Made by a program: the position numbers and the translations under genes
Notes under the pieces: generated by a model
What the model saw: the letters and a program-made list of their open reading frames with translations, nothing else
The model's database searches: none
What the model was told of the DNA's origin: nothing
Shown: in pieces, positions 55,821-64,000 of the stretch
Layout: each line of letters starts with the position of its first letter
How positions within the stretch are numbered: the stretch's first letter is position 1
NCBI RefSeq assembly: GCF_018129985.1
Contig: NZ_JAFCKT010000003.1
Location: 186,001 to 250,000 of the forward strand
DNA from: Bradyrhizobium sp. SZCCT0148
GTDB lineage: Bacteria; Pseudomonadota; Alphaproteobacteria; Rhizobiales; Xanthobacteraceae
DNA: 64,000 bases
Direction: 5' to 3'

Positions 55821-55978
55821 GCCTCATCCTAGCGCCTGGGATGTGCGTTTTGACAAATTTTGCAGTTTTATAAAGCGTTTCTTTTATTCTCATATAAAAT
55901 GCAAAATATCGGTTGATTTATACTTCGTCCTATAAGACGTTCGCGCCCTTAAGAATGAGATCATCAGGGAGGGGCGCG
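55821..55978. promoter_or_regulatory. Divergent gntR/TRAP promoter with long inverted repeat
   Basis: ATTTTGCAGTTTTATA (55857-55872) is mirrored by TATAAAATGCAAAAT (55893-55907), a nearly perfect inverted repeat with about 20 bp between the arms, in the most AT-rich stretch of the window. Such spaced sites fit binding of two regulator dimers or a looped complex by the GntR-type protein. Confidence 0.55.
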
Positions 55979-57007
55979 ATGCCTGTTCGATTCAAGGATC
56001 TGGTTTGGGTGGCAGCGATCGGCGCGGTTGCCTTGGGCGCGATGGGCCCAGCGTCGGCGCAGGCCATCCAGGAGCGCACCATTCGCTGGGGGCACCTCAA
56101 CAACACCGATCATCCGGTCAGCAAAGGCGTGCAGAAATTCGCGGAAATCGTTGCTGCCAAGAGCGGCGGCAAGATCAAAGTGAAGGAATATCCGGCCAAT
56201 CAACTCGGCAGCGAGATGCAGCAACAGTCGGCGTTGCGCGCCGGTACCCAGGAGATGCAGTCACCGGCGACGACGTCGCTGGTCGGCATCGTCAAGGACT
56301 ACGGACTGATCGACTTCCCCTTCATCGTCTCGACCCCGCAGCAGGTCGACGCGCTGCTCGACGGTCCGCTCGGTGCGGCGCTGCTGGCGAAACTGCCGGA
56401 GAAGGGGCTGGTCGGGCTCGCTTATTGGGATCTCGGCTTCCGCAATGTCACCAACAGCCGGCGGCCAATCACCAAGGGCGAGGACCTCGACGGCATCAAG
56501 ATCCGCGTGATCCCGAACCCGGTTTATCTGGAGACCTTCAAGGCCTTCAACGCGAACCCGGTGCCGATGAGCTTTTCGGAGCTCTACAGCGCGCTGGAGA
56601 CCCGCACCGTCGACGGCCAGGAGAATCCGTTCTCGGTGATCCTGTCGAACAAGTTCTTCGAGGTGCAGAAGTATCTCAGCGTCACCAACCACACCTATTC
56701 GACCAACATCATTCTGATCAGCAAGAAGTTCTGGGACGGGCTATCGCCCGACGAGCAGAAGATCCTGCAGGATGCCGCGATCGAGGCGCGTGACTATCAG
56801 CGCAAGGTCAGCCGCGAGCAGGCCACGGCCGCGATCGACGAGCTCAAGGCCAAGGGCATGGAGATCAACCAGATTGCGCCGGCCGAACTCGACCGCATGC
56901 GCGTGAAGACCAAGCCGATCGCGGAGAAATTCTCCGCCGATTACGACCCCGCACTCGTCAAGCTGTTCAACGGCGAGCTCGACCGCGTGCATGCGCTCAA
57001 ACCCTGA
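55979..57007 (+). CDS. TRAP transporter substrate-binding protein (DctP)
   Basis: Periplasmic receptor of 342 residues. The signal peptide ends GPASAQA. The DctP domain shows IRWGHLNNTDHPVSKGVQKF, YPANQLGSEMQQQSALRAG, the ligand Arg in GEDLDGIKIRVIPNP near 170-184 and the SALETRTVDGQENPFSVI segment near 222. It captures a carboxylate and passes it to the membrane subunits encoded next. The ATG at 55979 has GGGAGGGG upstream; an earlier in-frame start lacks such a site. The ligand is unknown, but the terminal aroQ gene hints at an alicyclic acid such as quinate or shikimate. Confidence 0.92.
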   Translation: MPVRFKDLVWVAAIGAVALGAMGPASAQAIQERTIRWGHLNNTDHPVSKGVQKFAEIVAAKSGGKIKVKEYPANQLGSEMQQQSALRAGTQEMQSPATTSLVGIVKDYGLIDFPFIVSTPQQVDALLDGPLGAALLAKLPEKGLVGLAYWDLGFRNVTNSRRPITKGEDLDGIKIRVIPNPVYLETFKAFNANPVPMSFSELYSALETRTVDGQENPFSVILSNKFFEVQKYLSVTNHTYSTNIILISKKFWDGLSPDEQKILQDAAIEARDYQRKVSREQATAAIDELKAKGMEINQIAPAELDRMRVKTKPIAEKFSADYDPALVKLFNGELDRVHALKP

Positions 57008-57026
57008 GCGCGGCGAGCCGGATATC

Positions 57027-57569
57027 ATGACAGCGATCGTCGACGCCTGTTTCTGGCTGCTGCGCGCAGTCATCGCCGTGCTGCTTGCCGCGATGTTGGT
57101 GCTGGTGTTCGGCAACGTGGTGCTGCGCTACGGATTCAACTCCGGCATCGCCATTTCGGAAGAGCTGTCGCGCTGGCTGTTCGTATGGATGGTGTTTCTG
57201 GGCGCGATCGTCGGCATGAAGGAGCACGCCCATCTCGGCGTCGACACCCTCGTCAAGGTGTTGCCGCCGCTCGGGCGCAAAGCCTGCTACGGCCTCAGCC
57301 ACGCCCTGATGCTCTTCGCCTCGGTGCTGCTGACGGAGGGATCGTGGAAGCAGACGATGCTGAATTGGGACACGGTGGCCCCGGCATCGGGCTTGTCCGT
57401 CGGACTGTTTTATGCCGCCGGCATCGTATTCGGCGCCGCCTCCTGCGTGATCATCGTCCAAGAGCTCTACCGTCTCGCAACCGGACAGATCGCCGACGCC
57501 GACCTCATCGCCATCAGCGAATCCGAGGAGCTCCCGCATTCTCCTGACGCCGCCGGCGGGAAGCTTTAG
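57027..57569 (+). CDS. TRAP transporter small permease (DctQ)
   Basis: Four-helix membrane subunit of 180 residues, with LRAVIAVLLAAMLVLVFGNVVLRYGFNSGIAISEELSRWLFVWMVFLGAIVGMKEHAHLG in the DctQ pattern and a charged C-terminal tail. It joins DctP and DctM in one secondary, Na+-driven uptake system. The start ATG is 19 bp after the dctP stop and the stop is 2 bp before dctM. Confidence 0.92.
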   Translation: MTAIVDACFWLLRAVIAVLLAAMLVLVFGNVVLRYGFNSGIAISEELSRWLFVWMVFLGAIVGMKEHAHLGVDTLVKVLPPLGRKACYGLSHALMLFASVLLTEGSWKQTMLNWDTVAPASGLSVGLFYAAGIVFGAASCVIIVQELYRLATGQIADADLIAISESEELPHSPDAAGGKL

Positions 57570-57571
57570 GT

Positions 57572-58852
57572 ATGACCGTCGCCGTCTTCACCTTCTCGCT
57601 GCTGGGCGCCATGGCGATCGGCATGCCGATCGCCTTCGCGCTGATCATCTGCGGCATCGCGCTGATGACCTATCTCGCGATGTTCGATTCCCAGATCATC
57701 GCGCAGAACGTCATCAACGGCGTCGATTCCTTTCCGCTGATGGCGGTGCCGTTCTTCATCCTCGCCGGCGAGGTCATGAACACCGGTGGCCTCGCCCGGC
57801 GCATTCTCAACTTCGCGATCGCGCTGGTCGGGCATTTTCGCGGCGGGCTCGGCTATGTCGCGATCCTGACCTCCTGCATCCTCGCCTCGCTGTCGGGATC
57901 GGCGGTCGCGGACGCCGCGGCGCTCGGTTCGCTGCTGGTGCCGATGATGGCCGCCGCCGGCCACAATCGCGCCAGTGCGGCCGGCCTGGTCGCGGCCGGC
58001 GGGATCATCGCGCCTGTCATACCGCCCTCGATCGGCTTCGTGATCTTCGGCGTCGCCGCCAACGTCTCGATCTCAAAACTCTTTCTCGCCGGCATCGTGC
58101 CGGGCCTGCTGCTCGGTGTCGGCCTGTGCTTCGCCTGGTGGTGGGTGGTGCGCAAGGAAAACCCGGCGCGGCTGCCGCGCAAGAGTGTCGCCGAGATCTG
58201 GCGCGCCCTGATCGACGGTTTCTGGGCCTTAATGCTGCCGATGATCATCGTTTTCGGCCTGCGCTTCGGCATCTTCACGCCGACGGAGGCCGCCGTCGTC
58301 GTCGCGGTCTATGCGCTCGTCGTGGCGATGGGCGTCTATCGCGAGCTCAAGCCGTCGCAGCTGCCGGCGCTGCTGGTCTCGACTGCGCAAACCACGTCGG
58401 TGGTGATGTTCCTGGTCGCCGCCGCACTGGTGTCGTCCTGGCTGATCACGGTCGCCGAAATCTCCGACCAGATCGTGGCGCTGACGAAGCCGTTCGCGGG
58501 CAATCAGACGCTCCTCACGATCGTGCTGATGATCATCGTCGTGATCGTCGGCACCGCACTGGACATGACGCCGACCATCCTGATCCTGACGCCGATCCTG
58601 ATGCCGATCGTCAAGCAGGCCGGCATCGACCCCGTCTATTTCGGCGTGCTCTTCATCATCAACAACGCCATCGGCCTGATCACGCCACCTGTCGGCGTCG
58701 TGCTCAACGTGGTCGCCGGCGTCTCCCGGGTATCGATGGACGATCTGATCCGCGGCGTCTGGCCGTTCATGATCGCGCAGCTGGCCGTGCTAGCCTTGCT
58801 GACGCTGTTTCCCGTTCTCGTCACCGGACCGGCAAAATGGTTCGGCGGTTAA
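57572..58852 (+). CDS. TRAP transporter large permease (DctM)
   Basis: Membrane subunit of 426 residues with 11-12 helices, catalysing Na+-driven substrate movement. Signatures: LLGAMAIGMPIAFALIICG, the loop SGSAVADAAALGSLLVPMM near 110-128, IAPVIPPSIGFVIFGVAANVSISKLFLAGIVPG, and LDMTPTILILTPILMPI plus FGVLFIINNAIGLITPPVG near 330-380. Length is typical. Its stop is 19 bp before aroQ, so both are probably on the same transcript. Confidence 0.94.
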   Translation: MTVAVFTFSLLGAMAIGMPIAFALIICGIALMTYLAMFDSQIIAQNVINGVDSFPLMAVPFFILAGEVMNTGGLARRILNFAIALVGHFRGGLGYVAILTSCILASLSGSAVADAAALGSLLVPMMAAAGHNRASAAGLVAAGGIIAPVIPPSIGFVIFGVAANVSISKLFLAGIVPGLLLGVGLCFAWWWVVRKENPARLPRKSVAEIWRALIDGFWALMLPMIIVFGLRFGIFTPTEAAVVVAVYALVVAMGVYRELKPSQLPALLVSTAQTTSVVMFLVAAALVSSWLITVAEISDQIVALTKPFAGNQTLLTIVLMIIVVIVGTALDMTPTILILTPILMPIVKQAGIDPVYFGVLFIINNAIGLITPPVGVVLNVVAGVSRVSMDDLIRGVWPFMIAQLAVLALLTLFPVLVTGPAKWFGG

Positions 58853-58871
58853 CCTCCAAAAGGTCCTTGCC

Positions 58872-59303
58872 ATGAAGCGCGTGATGATCCTCAACGGTCC
58901 CAACCTCAACATGCTCGGCATCCGCGAGCCGCACATCTACGGCACCACGACGCTCGCCGAGGTCAATGCGAGCTGCGAAGAGGTCGCGGCCAAGCTCGGC
59001 CTCAAGCTCGCCTTCCACCAGTCCAACCATGAAGGCGTGCTGGTCGACCTGATCCAGTCGGCGCGGCAGGACGCCGATGCCATCATCATCAATCCGGCGG
59101 GCCTCTCCTTCACCTCGGTCTCGATCATGGACGCGATCAAGACGTTCGAAGGTCCGGTGCTGGAAGTCCACATCTCCAATATCCACGCCCGCGACGAATA
59201 CCACCGCCACTCGAAGATCTCGTTTGTGGCGACCGGGGTGATCTGCGGGCTGGGCCCGTTCGGCTACATCGCGACGCTGCACGCGATCGCGAACATGAAG
59301 TGA
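58872..59303 (+). CDS. aroQ: Type II 3-dehydroquinate dehydratase paralogue, TRAP-linked
   Basis: Protein of 143 residues of the dodecameric type II dehydroquinase family, which converts 3-dehydroquinate to 3-dehydroshikimate. Present: ILNGPNLNMLGIREPHIYG (Arg and Tyr of the lid), QSNHEGVLVDLIQSAR, IIINPAGLSFTS, LEVHISNIHARDEYHRHS with the general acid His. Canonical enzymes have PGAYTHTS; here PAGLSFTS replaces the His that contacts substrate by Phe. Biosynthetic aroQ of rhizobia usually precedes accB-accC; this copy follows a TRAP operon instead, which suggests a catabolic role or an altered substrate. Confidence 0.88.
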   Translation: MKRVMILNGPNLNMLGIREPHIYGTTTLAEVNASCEEVAAKLGLKLAFHQSNHEGVLVDLIQSARQDADAIIINPAGLSFTSVSIMDAIKTFEGPVLEVHISNIHARDEYHRHSKISFVATGVICGLGPFGYIATLHAIANMK

Positions 59304-59321
59304 GGCGATGCCGGCCTAAGC

Positions 59322-59405
59322 TCGTCAGGCCCGGGCTTGTCCCGGGTATCCACGAACTCGTTTCCGCGCCGAGCGGGGATGGCCGGGCAAGCCCGGCCAT
59401 GACGA
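59322..59405. repeat. Double REP-like element between convergent genes
   Basis: GCCCGGGCTTGTCCCGGG (59330-59347) and GGCCGGGCAAGCCCGGCC (59381-59398) are two related palindromes in opposite orientation. The second resembles the repeat at 1504-1523. They separate aroQ from the convergent hydrolase. Confidence 0.6.
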
Positions 59406-59411
59406 CCATGT

Positions 59412-60473
59412 CTAGGTCGTCCTGAACTGCAGCACGCCGTCCTTCGTCTCCGCCGTCAGCCGTCCCTCGACGATCATGTAGTTGACGTGGGCGACGAGCT
59501 CGCCGGCGGCAAAGCCCATCTGGTGCTCGTCCAGCACGTGCTTGTTGAAGACGACAGGCACCAAAGCGCGCGAGGTCTGCGGCACCTCGCGGCAGGCTTC
59601 CGCGATCAGGCGGCAGCGCTCTTCGTGATGGTCGGCGAGCTGCTTGATGCGGGTCTTCAATCCGTAGAACGGCACGCCATGGCCGGGCAGCACCAGGAGG
59701 TCGTAGGGCAGCGTGGTGGTGAGGCTCGCCAGCGACGCCAGATATTCGCCGAGCGAGTTCTGGTCGGGCTCGACTGCCCACACGCTGACATTGGGCGAGA
59801 TCTTGCTCAGCACCTGGTCGGCGGAGAGGAACAGCTTGTCGTCGGCGCAATACAGCATCACCTGGTCGAGCGCGTGGCCGCCGCCGGTGATCACCTTGAA
59901 GCGGCGCGCGCCGATCACGACCTCGTCGCCATGCGAGATCCGGCGGTAGGCTGGCGGCAGCACCGAGACGCGCTTGAGATAGTCCTGGCCGCGGCCGAGC
60001 AGCTTCTCCGTCAGCGAATCGTCCATGCCGTGGCGGCGGAAGAACTGCCGCTGTGCTTCCTTCCGCTCCTCGGTGCCGCGATTCTGGTGATAGACCGATT
60101 GCAGATATTCGACCTGCGACATCACCAGCGGGCAGTTGAAGCGCTCGACGACCCAGCCTGCAAGCCCGACATGGTCGGGGTGGGAATGGGTGACGATCAG
60201 GCGCGTGATGTGGACGCCCTTCAGTGGCCCGTCGAACAGCCTGGTCCAGGCCTCGATCGTCTCCTCGTTGCCGAAGCCGGTGTCGACCATCGCATAGCCG
60301 TCGCCATCGGCGAGCAGGTAGATGTTCACGTGGTTGAGGCGAAACGGCAATTTGAGCCGCGCCCACAACACGCCGGGCCTGACCTCGACGACCTCGTCGT
60401 GGCCGGGGTGCTGATCCCAGGGATAGCGCAGGGCCTCGGCGGAGGACTGTGGGGTGTCGGTTTTCGTGTTCAT
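59412..60473 (-). CDS. MBL-fold metallo-hydrolase
   Basis: Cytosolic metallo-beta-lactamase-superfamily protein of 353 residues. The metal motif is VTHSHPDHVGLAGW near 97 (HxHxDH complete), with the other ligands likely in TGGGHALDQVMLY, SADQVL and LVLPGHGVPFYG. The C-terminal domain (about 250-350) has a winged-helix-like fold of the LACTB2 type (VFNKHVLDEHQMGFAAGELVAHVNYMIVEGRL), as in proteins hydrolysing thioesters or nucleic acids. It is convergent with aroQ. The family is sure, the substrate unknown. Confidence 0.88.
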   Translation of the reverse strand: MNTKTDTPQSSAEALRYPWDQHPGHDEVVEVRPGVLWARLKLPFRLNHVNIYLLADGDGYAMVDTGFGNEETIEAWTRLFDGPLKGVHITRLIVTHSHPDHVGLAGWVVERFNCPLVMSQVEYLQSVYHQNRGTEERKEAQRQFFRRHGMDDSLTEKLLGRGQDYLKRVSVLPPAYRRISHGDEVVIGARRFKVITGGGHALDQVMLYCADDKLFLSADQVLSKISPNVSVWAVEPDQNSLGEYLASLASLTTTLPYDLLVLPGHGVPFYGLKTRIKQLADHHEERCRLIAEACREVPQTSRALVPVVFNKHVLDEHQMGFAAGELVAHVNYMIVEGRLTAETKDGVLQFRTT

Positions 60474-60762
60474 CCTATCGGATTAAACCCAGCGCGGGCG
60501 GTGCGCCAGCCGAAAAAGGCTACGCGGCCCGCCCGCATGGCGGTCATTCCGGGCGGCATCTTTCCGTGGTGTGGGACAGTCGTGACCCGAACTCGGTCAC
60601 CTCTCCCGCTGGCGGGGGAGGTCGGCGCGTAGCGCCGGGTGGGGATCTCTCCCCGCGGGGAATTTCGGGTGTGTCTCAGGTGATCCCAATGCGGAGGCAC
60701 CCCCGCCCCGGCCCTCTCCCGCAAGCGGGAGAGGGAGTGCAGTCTCCGTGCTGCCGGCGTCC
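60474..60762. repeat. Intergenic region with a REP-like palindrome cluster
   Basis: Three palindromes lie within 140 bp: CCTCTCCCGCTGGCGGGGGA (about 60600-60620), TCTCCCCGCGGGGAA (about 60647-60662) and CCCTCTCCCGCAAGCGGGAG (from 60713). The first and third share the core seen at 3615-3636. No gene is visible. Confidence 0.7.
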
Positions 60763-62913
60763 TTATGCCGCCCGCATGTTGTTGAGGAACGCGTCGATCT
60801 CTCCGCGCAGCATGTCGGCTTCGCGGCGGAGCGCATCGGAAGCGCCCAGCACTTCGTTTGCCGCGGCGCCGGCTTCGGCGGATGCGGTGGAGACGCCGAC
60901 GATGTTGCTGGAGACCTCGCTGGTGCCGCCGGCCGCGTGCTGGATGTTGCGGGCGATTTCGCGGGTGGCCGCGCCCTGCTCCTCGACCGCGGCCGCGATG
61001 GTCGTGGTCACGTCGTCGATCTCGCCGATGATCCGGCCGATACCCTGGATGGCGCCGACGGCCGACGACGTGATGTCCTGCATGCTGGCGATCTGGGCGC
61101 GGATCTCTTCCGTCGCCTTGGCGGTCTGGCTCGCGAGGCTCTTCACCTCGGAGGCGACCACCGCGAAGCCGCGGCCGGCCTCACCCGCACGCGCGGCCTC
61201 GATGGTGGCGTTGAGCGCGAGCAGGTTGGTCTGCGAGGCGATGGTCTGGATCAGGTCGACCACGACGCTGATGCGGCTCGCGCTGTCTGCCAGGCTCTGC
61301 ACCGTGGCGTCGGTCGCGCCGGCCTCGTCGACCGCCTTCTTGGCGATGGCGGCCGAGGTCACGACCTGCTTGCTGATCTCCTCGATCGAGGACGACAGCT
61401 GCTCGGTGCCTGACGATACGGTCTGCACGTTGACCGAGGTCTCTTCGGCGGCGGAGGCGACCGCGTTGACCAGCGCGTTGGACTGATCGGCGGTGGTCGA
61501 CATGCTCTGCGCCGTCGACTGCATCGAATTGGCCGACTGCGCCAGATTGTCGAGCGCCGAGCGCACCGTGTTTTCGAACTCGGCGATCCTGGCTTCCATG
61601 CGCGCGGCCCGCTCCGCCTTGGCGACCCGGTCCTTGTCCTGTTCGGCGGCGAGCGCCCTGGCCTCGATCATGCTGTCGCGGAACACGGTCAGCGTTTCCT
61701 TCATCACGCCGATCTCGTCGTTCTGCCGGGAGCGGACGATCTCGGTGTCGAGGTCGCCGGCCGAGAGCAGCTGCATGGCGCGCTGAAGCTCACCGATGCG
61801 GCGCAGGATGTTGCGGCCGACATAGAGCCAGACGAACAGCGCCGAGCCGACCAGCATCAAGGCCCCCAAAGCCAGCATCACGGTCGTCGCGAGCGAGGTC
61901 TCCTGCTGCGCCTGGGAGGTCGACGCGTTGGTTTCCTTCTGCACGCCGTCGACGAGCTGCTGCACGCTGATGCCGAGGCCGACATTGAGCTTGCGGGTCT
62001 CGTCCAGGATGGTCTGGCCGTAGTCGATGGAGTCGAGCTCCTTCTCTCGCAGATTGAACACGCCGGTCTTGCCGGTGCCGAGCGCGAGCAACTTCTCCGC
62101 CGTCTCGCGCAGCATCTTGTTGCCCTGGTTGTCGGGCAGCAGATCGAGGTTGGAGCGCAGGCGGCCCTGCGCCGTCTTGAATCCCTTCTGGATGTCGTCG
62201 AGCTTGTCGCTGGTGTTGGCCGACAGCGCCGCGCTCATGTCGGCGGCGGCGAGGTTGCCGCTGGCGACGACGTTGCCGAGTTGGCCGACGGTCTGCGCGG
62301 CGTCGCTGGCGTCCGCGGCGGACAGGTCGGCCGAGCCGAGGATGGCATTGACCCGGGTCTGGGCGTCCAGCATGGCCGGGCTGGCTGCGCCGACGAAGGC
62401 GGCTTGCGCGTTGCGTAGCGCGTCATATTGCTTGTCGTGAAGGGCGGCGATGTCCAGCCGTTCGCGGGCGGCCTTGGCCAGGCTCTGGGCCGCCTCGTTG
62501 ATGCTCTTCATCGTTTCGCTGAGGCCGGCGACGACGGTCTTGTCACCGCCGAGCTGGATGATCTCGGTGAGCTTCTGCTGGGTTTGCTCCTGCAGTTCCT
62601 TGAGCTTCTTGGTACGCTCGTTCAGGGCTTCCTCGTTTTGCGCCGCGAGCAGGGCCGGCCCCTGGGCTGCGAGGCTCGCGCTCAATGCCGACAATTGCAG
62701 GCTGGCGGTGAGGCGCGGAATGTCCCGCCCGCTCAGATCGGTCATGCGACCGCCTAGACTCTGCAGCGCCAGGCCGGCGCCGGCCGCGATCACGAGGCCC
62801 ATGCCTGCAATCACTGCGAAGGCCGTGAACAGGCTGCCACGCACGCCCCAGTTCGGCAGTTTGAAGCGCGGCAGAGAACGGCCCAAACGGCCAAGCCCCA
62901 GACGGATCGCCAT
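60763..62913 (-). CDS. Methyl-accepting chemotaxis protein
   Basis: Chemoreceptor of 716 residues. The first transmembrane helix (about 25-50, [24 protein letters not shown]) and second (about 350-375, [23 protein letters not shown]) enclose a helical periplasmic sensor of about 300 residues. HAMP and a cytoplasmic coiled coil follow; the hairpin tip is [39 protein letters not shown] near 580-620, which contacts CheA and CheW. The C terminus lacks a CheR/CheB tether pentapeptide. ATG 62913 has GGGGGA ahead. The ligand is not predictable. Confidence 0.92.
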   Translation of the reverse strand: MAIRLGLGRLGRSLPRFKLPNWGVRGSLFTAFAVIAGMGLVIAAGAGLALQSLGGRMTDLSGRDIPRLTASLQLSALSASLAAQGPALLAAQNEEALNERTKKLKELQEQTQQKLTEIIQLGGDKTVVAGLSETMKSINEAAQSLAKAARERLDIAALHDKQYDALRNAQAAFVGAASPAMLDAQTRVNAILGSADLSAADASDAAQTVGQLGNVVASGNLAAADMSAALSANTSDKLDDIQKGFKTAQGRLRSNLDLLPDNQGNKMLRETAEKLLALGTGKTGVFNLREKELDSIDYGQTILDETRKLNVGLGISVQQLVDGVQKETNASTSQAQQETSLATTVMLALGALMLVGSALFVWLYVGRNILRRIGELQRAMQLLSAGDLDTEIVRSRQNDEIGVMKETLTVFRDSMIEARALAAEQDKDRVAKAERAARMEARIAEFENTVRSALDNLAQSANSMQSTAQSMSTTADQSNALVNAVASAAEETSVNVQTVSSGTEQLSSSIEEISKQVVTSAAIAKKAVDEAGATDATVQSLADSASRISVVVDLIQTIASQTNLLALNATIEAARAGEAGRGFAVVASEVKSLASQTAKATEEIRAQIASMQDITSSAVGAIQGIGRIIGEIDDVTTTIAAAVEEQGAATREIARNIQHAAGGTSEVSSNIVGVSTASAEAGAAANEVLGASDALRREADMLRGEIDAFLNNMRAA

Positions 62914-63018
62914 CGAAAATTCCCCCAACGTTCTTGCTTCTGGTTGTGGCCGGCAGTATCCGCACCGCAGGTTAAAAATTCGCAATTTCTGCAAGCGGTT
63001 GCACCAGTTCCGCAGCGC

Positions 63019-63050
63019 GAAAAAATAAGGGCCGGCGAAATCGCCGGCCC
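63019..63050 (-). terminator. Intrinsic terminator of the beta-barrel protein gene
   Basis: On the minus strand GGGCCGGCGA-TT-TCGCCGGCCC is followed by TTATTTTTT, a 10-bp stem with a T-rich tract 30 bp past the stop codon at 63080. The T tract begins the promoter region of the downstream chemoreceptor gene. Confidence 0.85.
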
Positions 63051-63079
63051 CCTTGTCTTAGTAAGGTCGTGGTAACCGA

Positions 63080-63805
63080 TCAGTAGCGCGCGACGGCCGG
63101 GCTTGCCCAGTTGAAGCGGTAGTTGAGGCCCGCCTTGATGGTGTGGTCGTCGGTGGTGAAGCTGCCGGTGCCCGTGAGCGGACCGGCGGTGAAGCTCGCG
63201 TCGCCGAAATTGTAGTACTGATACTCGGCTTTGGCCGACCAGTTCGGGGCGAACATGTATTCGAGGCCGGCGCCGACGGTGTAGCCGTTGCGGTGATCGC
63301 CGGTGATCACGAAAGCGGTCGGCACGCCGCCGACGGTCACCTTCTCGTTGTTGTCCGAATAGGCGTAGCCGCCCTTCACGTAGACGAGCCCGGGGCCCCA
63401 GGTGTAGCCGACGCGGCCGGTGATCGATCCAAGGCCACGCTGGTCGTTGGTGTAGGCGATGCCGCCCGGAAACACGGCGCCGACGCTGCCGGAGAGCCAG
63501 GAATACTGGCCTTCGACGCCGACCAGGAAGTTCGGGTGGAACTGCCAGTCGCCGCCGACCTGCACGCCGCCGAGGAAACGGCCGTTGCCGTTGTTGCCGG
63601 TGGAGAGGCCGCTGAAATTGTTGTCGCTGGAGAACGCGCCGCCGATATGGCCGCCGATATAGAAACCGGTCCAGTTGTAGATCGGCGCGGCATAGGCCGG
63701 CGCCGGCGACTTGTAATAGTTGCGGTTGCCGAGATCGGCACCGACGGCCGGTGCAGCCGCGCCCACTACGAGCAGCGCAACGGTCGCGAACAGAATCTTC
63801 TTCAT
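63080..63805 (-). CDS. Outer-membrane beta-barrel protein (Omp25/RopB-like)
   Basis: Protein of 241 residues with signal peptide MKKILFATVALLVVGAAAPAVGA, a Tyr/Pro/Ala linker (YYKSPAPAYAAPIYNW), then the start of the barrel WTGFYIGGHIGGAFSS. Alternating beta strands follow (GGVQVGGDWQFHPNFLVGVEGQYSWL, GSITGRVGYTWGPGLVYVKGGYAY, VGAGLEYMFAPNWSAKAEYQYYNFG), ending in a strand that finishes GLNYRFNW before a short tail. Eight-strand barrels of this family are very abundant in Bradyrhizobium outer membranes. ATG 63805 is correct because it begins the signal peptide. Confidence 0.9.
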   Translation of the reverse strand: MKKILFATVALLVVGAAAPAVGADLGNRNYYKSPAPAYAAPIYNWTGFYIGGHIGGAFSSDNNFSGLSTGNNGNGRFLGGVQVGGDWQFHPNFLVGVEGQYSWLSGSVGAVFPGGIAYTNDQRGLGSITGRVGYTWGPGLVYVKGGYAYSDNNEKVTVGGVPTAFVITGDHRNGYTVGAGLEYMFAPNWSAKAEYQYYNFGDASFTAGPLTGTGSFTTDDHTIKAGLNYRFNWASPAVARY

Positions 63806-64000
63806 CGTCTTGAACTCCGACACTCTAGGTCCCCGGCAGGCGCGCTGTCCGCGCCGCGTTGGTTTTGCAGATAGCTCGCTTTTGACGAAAATGCTGTCAC
63901 ATGCGTGGCACAGCGGCGCCCAACCTAACTTATTGGGTTGCAAATGATTTTCGTGCTTAATGTCGGCTTAAGAAGTGGTGAAGGAAGGTTTAACTTCGCG
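63806..64000. promoter_or_regulatory. Upstream region of the beta-barrel protein gene
   Basis: The last 195 bp hold the promoter of the minus-strand outer-membrane protein gene. The end of the window is less GC-rich, and a small dyad CCAACC/GGGTTG occurs near 63920-63941. No other gene can be recognised before the edge. Confidence 0.4.

Overview
The window reads as a chromosomal segment from a Bradyrhizobium-type alphaproteobacterium (Nitrobacteraceae, Hyphomicrobiales). It is GC-rich and densely coded. It carries the ctaCDBGE/SURF1 aa3-oxidase cluster, an F0-only ATP synthase operon with paired b' and b subunits, an alphaproteobacterial HemA (ALA synthase), a PodJ-like polarity protein, a TIGR02186 + TauE/SafE pair, an IalB-family protein and dispersed palindromic repeats typical of this group. 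I see no rRNA, tRNA, insertion sequence, integrase or CRISPR array. The first gene is cut by the left edge.

Layout. 1-8.7 kb: DMT permease, metal-dependent hydrolase, TIGR02186/TauE pair, PodJ-like Sel1 protein, PadR regulator, NTF2-like protein. 8.7-14.0 kb: beta-oxidation operon (acyl-CoA dehydrogenase, thiolase, FadB-like enzyme) ended by a strong hairpin. 14.1-18.1 kb: small secreted protein, beta-class GST divergent from a MarR regulator across a perfect 18-bp palindrome, gshA, double-PAN protein. 18.2-22.6 kb: lepB paralogue and tldD (overlapping), HD-GYP protein, IalB-family protein. 23.0-29.7 kb: cytochrome aa3 oxidase structural and assembly genes. 29.8-32.7 kb: NTF2-like protein, sensor kinase, divergent LuxR-type regulator, then an orphan intrinsic terminator. 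32.8-36.9 kb: thrC, M16 peptidase, GNAT, secreted protein. 37.1-39.7 kb: atpI-B-E-b'-b. 40.1-43.9 kb: secreted coiled-coil protein, YjbQ, MHS-type transporter divergent from a LuxR-type response regulator.

43.9-49.9 kb is the most accessory-looking part. A 946-residue winged-helix/STAND ATPase/TPR regulator is divergent from a four-gene set: Ohr peroxidase, a Tat-exported epoxide-hydrolase-like enzyme, a membrane-anchored cytochrome P460 and an SDR oxidoreductase. Three TTGTGAG motifs, two of them in direct repeat at 10-bp pitch, lie in the shared promoter. This block sits with gaps of 5 and 6 bp between a CrbR-like response regulator and a CrbS-like SSS-PAS-kinase-REC hybrid. I consider it the best candidate for an undescribed system (an electrophile/peroxide/nitrogen-oxide defence module).

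49.9-64 kb: the hybrid kinase, hemA preceded by a perfect TTGAT-N4-ATCAA FixK/FNR box and two stacked dyads, a GntR regulator divergent from a TRAP transporter operon that ends in an aroQ paralogue with an altered active-site position, a metallo-hydrolase, a chemoreceptor and an outer-membrane beta-barrel protein. Energy metabolism (aa3 oxidase, F0, haem synthesis), thiol/stress chemistry (GshA, GST, Ohr, P460) and two-component signalling dominate the window.
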